Shown in pieces: positions 59,672 to 61,780 of a stretch of 61,780 bases of DNA (position 1 is its first letter; each line of letters begins with the position of its first letter). The DNA comes from Planctomycetota bacterium (lineage in GTDB: Bacteria > Planctomycetota > Phycisphaerae > Phycisphaerales > SM1A02), in contig VGYB01000007.1 of NCBI GenBank assembly GCA_016873115.1, positions 1 to 61,780 of the forward strand. The letters are read 5' to 3'. Position numbers and translations under genes: made by a program. The notes under the pieces were generated by a model. It did no database searches, was not told the DNA's origin, and saw nothing but the letters and a program-made list of their open reading frames with translations.

Positions 59672-61144
59672 ATGAACACCTCCATTCTTGCCGCATCCTT
59701 GGCCGCCTGCTCGGTGACATCGATCCTCGTGGCGTGCTCGGGTCCAGTGCGCCCGGCAACGGCCGCTCCCGCCGAGAACACCAGCGCCTCGCGTGATGCC
59801 GCCGTGGCCCCCGCTCTGCAGGCTGGCATCTTCACGGTCGACTTTGCGCGCGAACAGGCCGCCAAGCCCGAAGGCTGGCAGCCGCTCTTCAACGGCGCGA
59901 ACCTCGACGGCTGGACCAATGTGAACACCTCGCCCACCACCTGGACCGTGGGCAAGGACGAGGCCGGCACGCCGGTCATCGTCTGCTCGGGCACACCCAC
60001 CGGCGTGCTGCGCACCGACCGCCAGTACCGCAACTTCGTCTTCGAGATGGAGTACAGCCACCGCAAGCCCGGCGGCAACGCGGGGCTCTTCGTGTGGAGC
60101 GATGCGATCTGCGCACGCGGCGTGCCGTTCACGCGCAGCATCGAGGTGCAGGTGATGGATGGCGTCGAGAGCCGACTGCCCGATGGCCGCCTGCGCTACA
60201 CCTCGCAGGGCGACATCTTCAGCATCCACGGAGCGAGCATGGTGCCGGATCGCGCACACCCCGAGGGCTGGGAGCGCTGCCTGCCGAGCGAGGACCGCGT
60301 GAAGGGCGCGCCTGCGTGGAACCACTACCGCGTGATCGGCGTCGACGGCACGATCAAGCTCGAGGTCAACGGCAAGGAAGTCTCGGGCGGCAAGGACATC
60401 AAGCCGCGCCAGGGCTACATCTGCCTGGAGAGCGAAGGCTCGCCGGTGTGGTTCCGCAACCTGCGGATCAAGATGCTGCCCGAGAACCGCATGCTGATGC
60501 CGGCGCCTGAGATGCGGGCCGATCCGGAGCTCGCCGAGTTCCGTCCGCTGTACGACGGCACGCTCGATCAGTGGACGATGCCCAAGGAGAGCGAAGGTCA
60601 CTGGAAGCCCAGCGACTGGACGCTCGACTTCGATGGCCAGGGCGGCGACCTCTGGAGCAAGGAGAGTTTCGGCGACTTCGAGCTCATTGCCGACTGGCGA
60701 TGGTCGGGTCCGAGCCAGGGCACACAGCAGCGCCCGGTCATCGGGCCCAAGGGTGATGTGGTGCGCAACGCCGACGGCAGCGAGATGACCGAGGAGATCG
60801 CCGAGTACGACAGTGGCATCTTCCTGCGCGGCAAGCCCGAGAGCCAGGTCAACATGTGGAACTGGAGCGTGGGCAGCGGAGAGGTGTGGGGCTACCGCAC
60901 CAACCCCAATGTCTCGGCTGAAGTCCGTCAGGCCTGCACCCCCGTCGAGAAGGCCGACGCGCCGATCGGCCAGTGGAACCGCTTCCGCATCCGCATGCAG
61001 GGCGAGGTCCTGAATGTCTGGCTCAATGGCAAGCATGTGCTTCGGGACGCCACGCTCAAGGGCATCCCGGCAAACGGCCCCATCGGCCTGCAGAAGCACG
61101 GCAGCGCGGTGCAGTGGGCGAACATCTACGTTCGGAAACTCTGA
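59672..61144 (+). CDS. lipoprotein with two DUF1080 (3-keto-disaccharide hydrolase-like) domains
   Basis: 490 residues. The signal ends in a lipobox (ILVAC). Two concanavalin-like DUF1080 domains follow. The first, about 75-270, begins GWQPLFNGANLDGWTNV and includes NFVFEMEYSHRKPGGNAGLFVWSD and WNHYRVIGVDGTIKLEVNGKEVSGG. The second, about 290-490, begins FRPLYDGTLDQWTM and includes DFELIADWRW, YDSGIFLRGKPESQVNMWNWSVGSGE and WNRFRIRMQGEVLNVWLNGKHVL. DUF1080 proteins are greatly expanded in planctomycetes and take part in polysaccharide breakdown. It probably acts at the cell surface. Confidence 0.92.
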   Translation: MNTSILAASLAACSVTSILVACSGPVRPATAAPAENTSASRDAAVAPALQAGIFTVDFAREQAAKPEGWQPLFNGANLDGWTNVNTSPTTWTVGKDEAGTPVIVCSGTPTGVLRTDRQYRNFVFEMEYSHRKPGGNAGLFVWSDAICARGVPFTRSIEVQVMDGVESRLPDGRLRYTSQGDIFSIHGASMVPDRAHPEGWERCLPSEDRVKGAPAWNHYRVIGVDGTIKLEVNGKEVSGGKDIKPRQGYICLESEGSPVWFRNLRIKMLPENRMLMPAPEMRADPELAEFRPLYDGTLDQWTMPKESEGHWKPSDWTLDFDGQGGDLWSKESFGDFELIADWRWSGPSQGTQQRPVIGPKGDVVRNADGSEMTEEIAEYDSGIFLRGKPESQVNMWNWSVGSGEVWGYRTNPNVSAEVRQACTPVEKADAPIGQWNRFRIRMQGEVLNVWLNGKHVLRDATLKGIPANGPIGLQKHGSAVQWANIYVRKL

Positions 61145-61152
61145 CGCACGCG

Positions 61153-61158
61153 TAGCAT
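61153..61158 (+). promoter_or_regulatory. candidate -10 element for the terminal lipoprotein gene
   Basis: TAGCAT, with a 19-nt leader carrying GGAGG 5 nt before the ATG at 61178. Confidence 0.4.
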
Positions 61159-61177
61159 GGGGTCGCCGGAGGTTCCC

Positions 61178-61780
61178 ATGCGCACGCCGATTCAGGGTCT
61201 GGCCAGACTTCGCTTCGTGATCACGCTGGCGGGTGTGGCTGCATTCGCGGCATGCTCGAGCCCGCCGAAGCAGGATGAGGCAGTCATTGCCACGGATCCT
61301 GTCGCCGTGGCGATCGATGGCGAGACCTCGTCGGCCAACACACCCTTCAACCCGCGTGAACCTCGCGGTGCACTTGATGTCGAGGTGAACGATGGCGAAG
61401 GCGCGACGCCAGGCGCCACGCCGTTCCAGGCCGGGCGCGGGCGCGCGGGATCGGGCGCCGGATCCGGATCGGGCAGCGGGTCTGGCAGTGGAAGCGGCAA
61501 GAACGGTGCGAGCTCCAGCGGATCAGGAAGCTCCGGGAACCAAGGGAAGAGCGGATCGCAAGGTGGTTCGCAAGGCGGTTCGCAAGGTGGTTCGCAGGGC
61601 GGTTCGCAAGGCGGTTCGCAAGGTGGTTCACAAGGCGGATCACAAGGCGGATCACAAGGTGGTTCGCAAGGCGGATCACAAGGCGGTTCGCAAGGTGGTT
61701 CGCAAGGTGGTTCACAAGGCGGTTCACAAGGCGGTTCGCAAGGCGGATCACAAGGCGGTTCGCAAGGTGGTTCGCAAGGT
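61178..61780 (+). CDS. lipoprotein with Gly-Ser-Gln-Gly tandem repeat (truncated by window end)
   Basis: The open frame runs 201 codons to the last base with no stop. The N-terminus MRTPIQGLARLRFVITLAGVAAFAAC is a lipoprotein signal with lipobox FAAC (Cys26). About 60 ordinary residues follow, then an Arg/Gly and Gly/Ser-rich stretch (GRGRAGSGAGSGSGSGSGSG), and from codon 126 a strict GSQG tetrapeptide repeat of 19 copies to the window edge. GGAGG lies 5 nt before the ATG. A surface-exposed flexible or adhesive protein is possible. What follows the repeat is unseen. Confidence 0.8.
   Translation, partial: MRTPIQGLARLRFVITLAGVAAFAACSSPPKQDEAVIATDPVAVAIDGETSSANTPFNPREPRGALDVEVNDGEGATPGATPFQAGRGRAGSGAGSGSGSGSGSGSGKNGASSSGSGSSGNQGKSGSQGGSQGGSQGGSQGGSQGGSQGGSQGGSQGGSQGGSQGGSQGGSQGGSQGGSQGGSQGGSQGGSQGGSQGGSQG
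61553..61780 (+). repeat. 12-bp coding tandem repeat (GSQG), 19 copies to window end
   Basis: 228 bp, exactly 19 units of GGN-TCR-CAR-GGY, in frame. Units vary only at third codon positions (TCG/TCA, CAA/CAG, GGT/GGC/GGA). It continues beyond the window. Confidence 0.93.

Noticed and set aside
61347-61751. Minus frame opposite the GSQG repeat (NRLVNRLANHLA repeats)
   Set aside because: It is the antisense of a coding repeat. The plus frame has a start, a Shine-Dalgarno sequence and a lipobox.

Overview
This window reads as one densely coded, GC-rich (about two thirds GC by eye) bacterial chromosome segment with roughly 50 protein genes, no rRNA or tRNA that I can see, and no insertion sequence or CRISPR array. 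The gene content suggests a Planctomycetota bacterium, possibly class Phycisphaerae: a two-domain DUF1080 (3-keto-disaccharide hydrolase-like) lipoprotein, a secreted prenyltransferase/squalene-oxidase-repeat protein, a DUF1570-like metalloprotease, many small lipoproteins, and a gram-negative type envelope (KdsC, LptB, an LptC/LptA-like giant, LpxL and PagL relatives, AsmA). The phylum call is inference from content, not from a marker tree.

Layout. 1-209: four-unit array of 56-bp tandem hairpins at the 3' end of speA. 210-10386: speA, a secreted alpha/alpha-toroid protein, rsmD, an alpha/beta hydrolase, a metalloprotease lipoprotein, valS and a TPR lipoprotein. 10423-19346: a pteridine-reductase-like SDR diverging from a five-gene run (AsmA-like, LOG family, lipoprotein, pssA, trpB) in which every junction is a 4-bp start/stop overlap. 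19365-22617: a secreted endonuclease/phosphatase diverging from an MsbA-like ABC exporter. 22612-29235: a carotenoid tailoring cluster (glycosyltransferase, acyltransferase, CrtI-family enzyme and aldehyde dehydrogenase on minus, a second CrtI-family enzyme on plus), the same five activities as the late steps of staphyloxanthin synthesis. 29238-29387: a second hairpin array, 28-bp period. 29364-36551: LPS export and Kdo genes, CPBP protease, rpsT, a coiled-coil membrane protein and LpxL. 36590-42325: response regulator, small unknowns, PagL-like protein, a probable small RNA, NUDIX, PEGA lipoprotein, lptB, CNNM/CorC transporter and ybeY. 42448-47748: nuoF, a small unknown gene, nuoE, nuoD and an iron-type permease. 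47798-55778: 2-hydroxyacid dehydrogenase, enolase, MFS transporter, and CcsA and ResB for cytochrome c maturation. 55852-61780: cyclophilin, an unknown, ALDH7, a CoA-transferase beta subunit, the DUF1080 protein and a truncated lipoprotein ending in a GSQG repeat.

The most striking regulatory signal is a -10-like hexamer TAnnnT placed 6-9 nt before the start codon of at least 18 genes that begin a transcription unit, usually with no Shine-Dalgarno sequence. This predicts widespread leaderless transcription. The same hexamer lies further upstream where a Shine-Dalgarno sequence is present. The motif helped decide starts for ybeY, valS and others. Several convergent gene pairs carry their two stop codons inside the arms of one hairpin.
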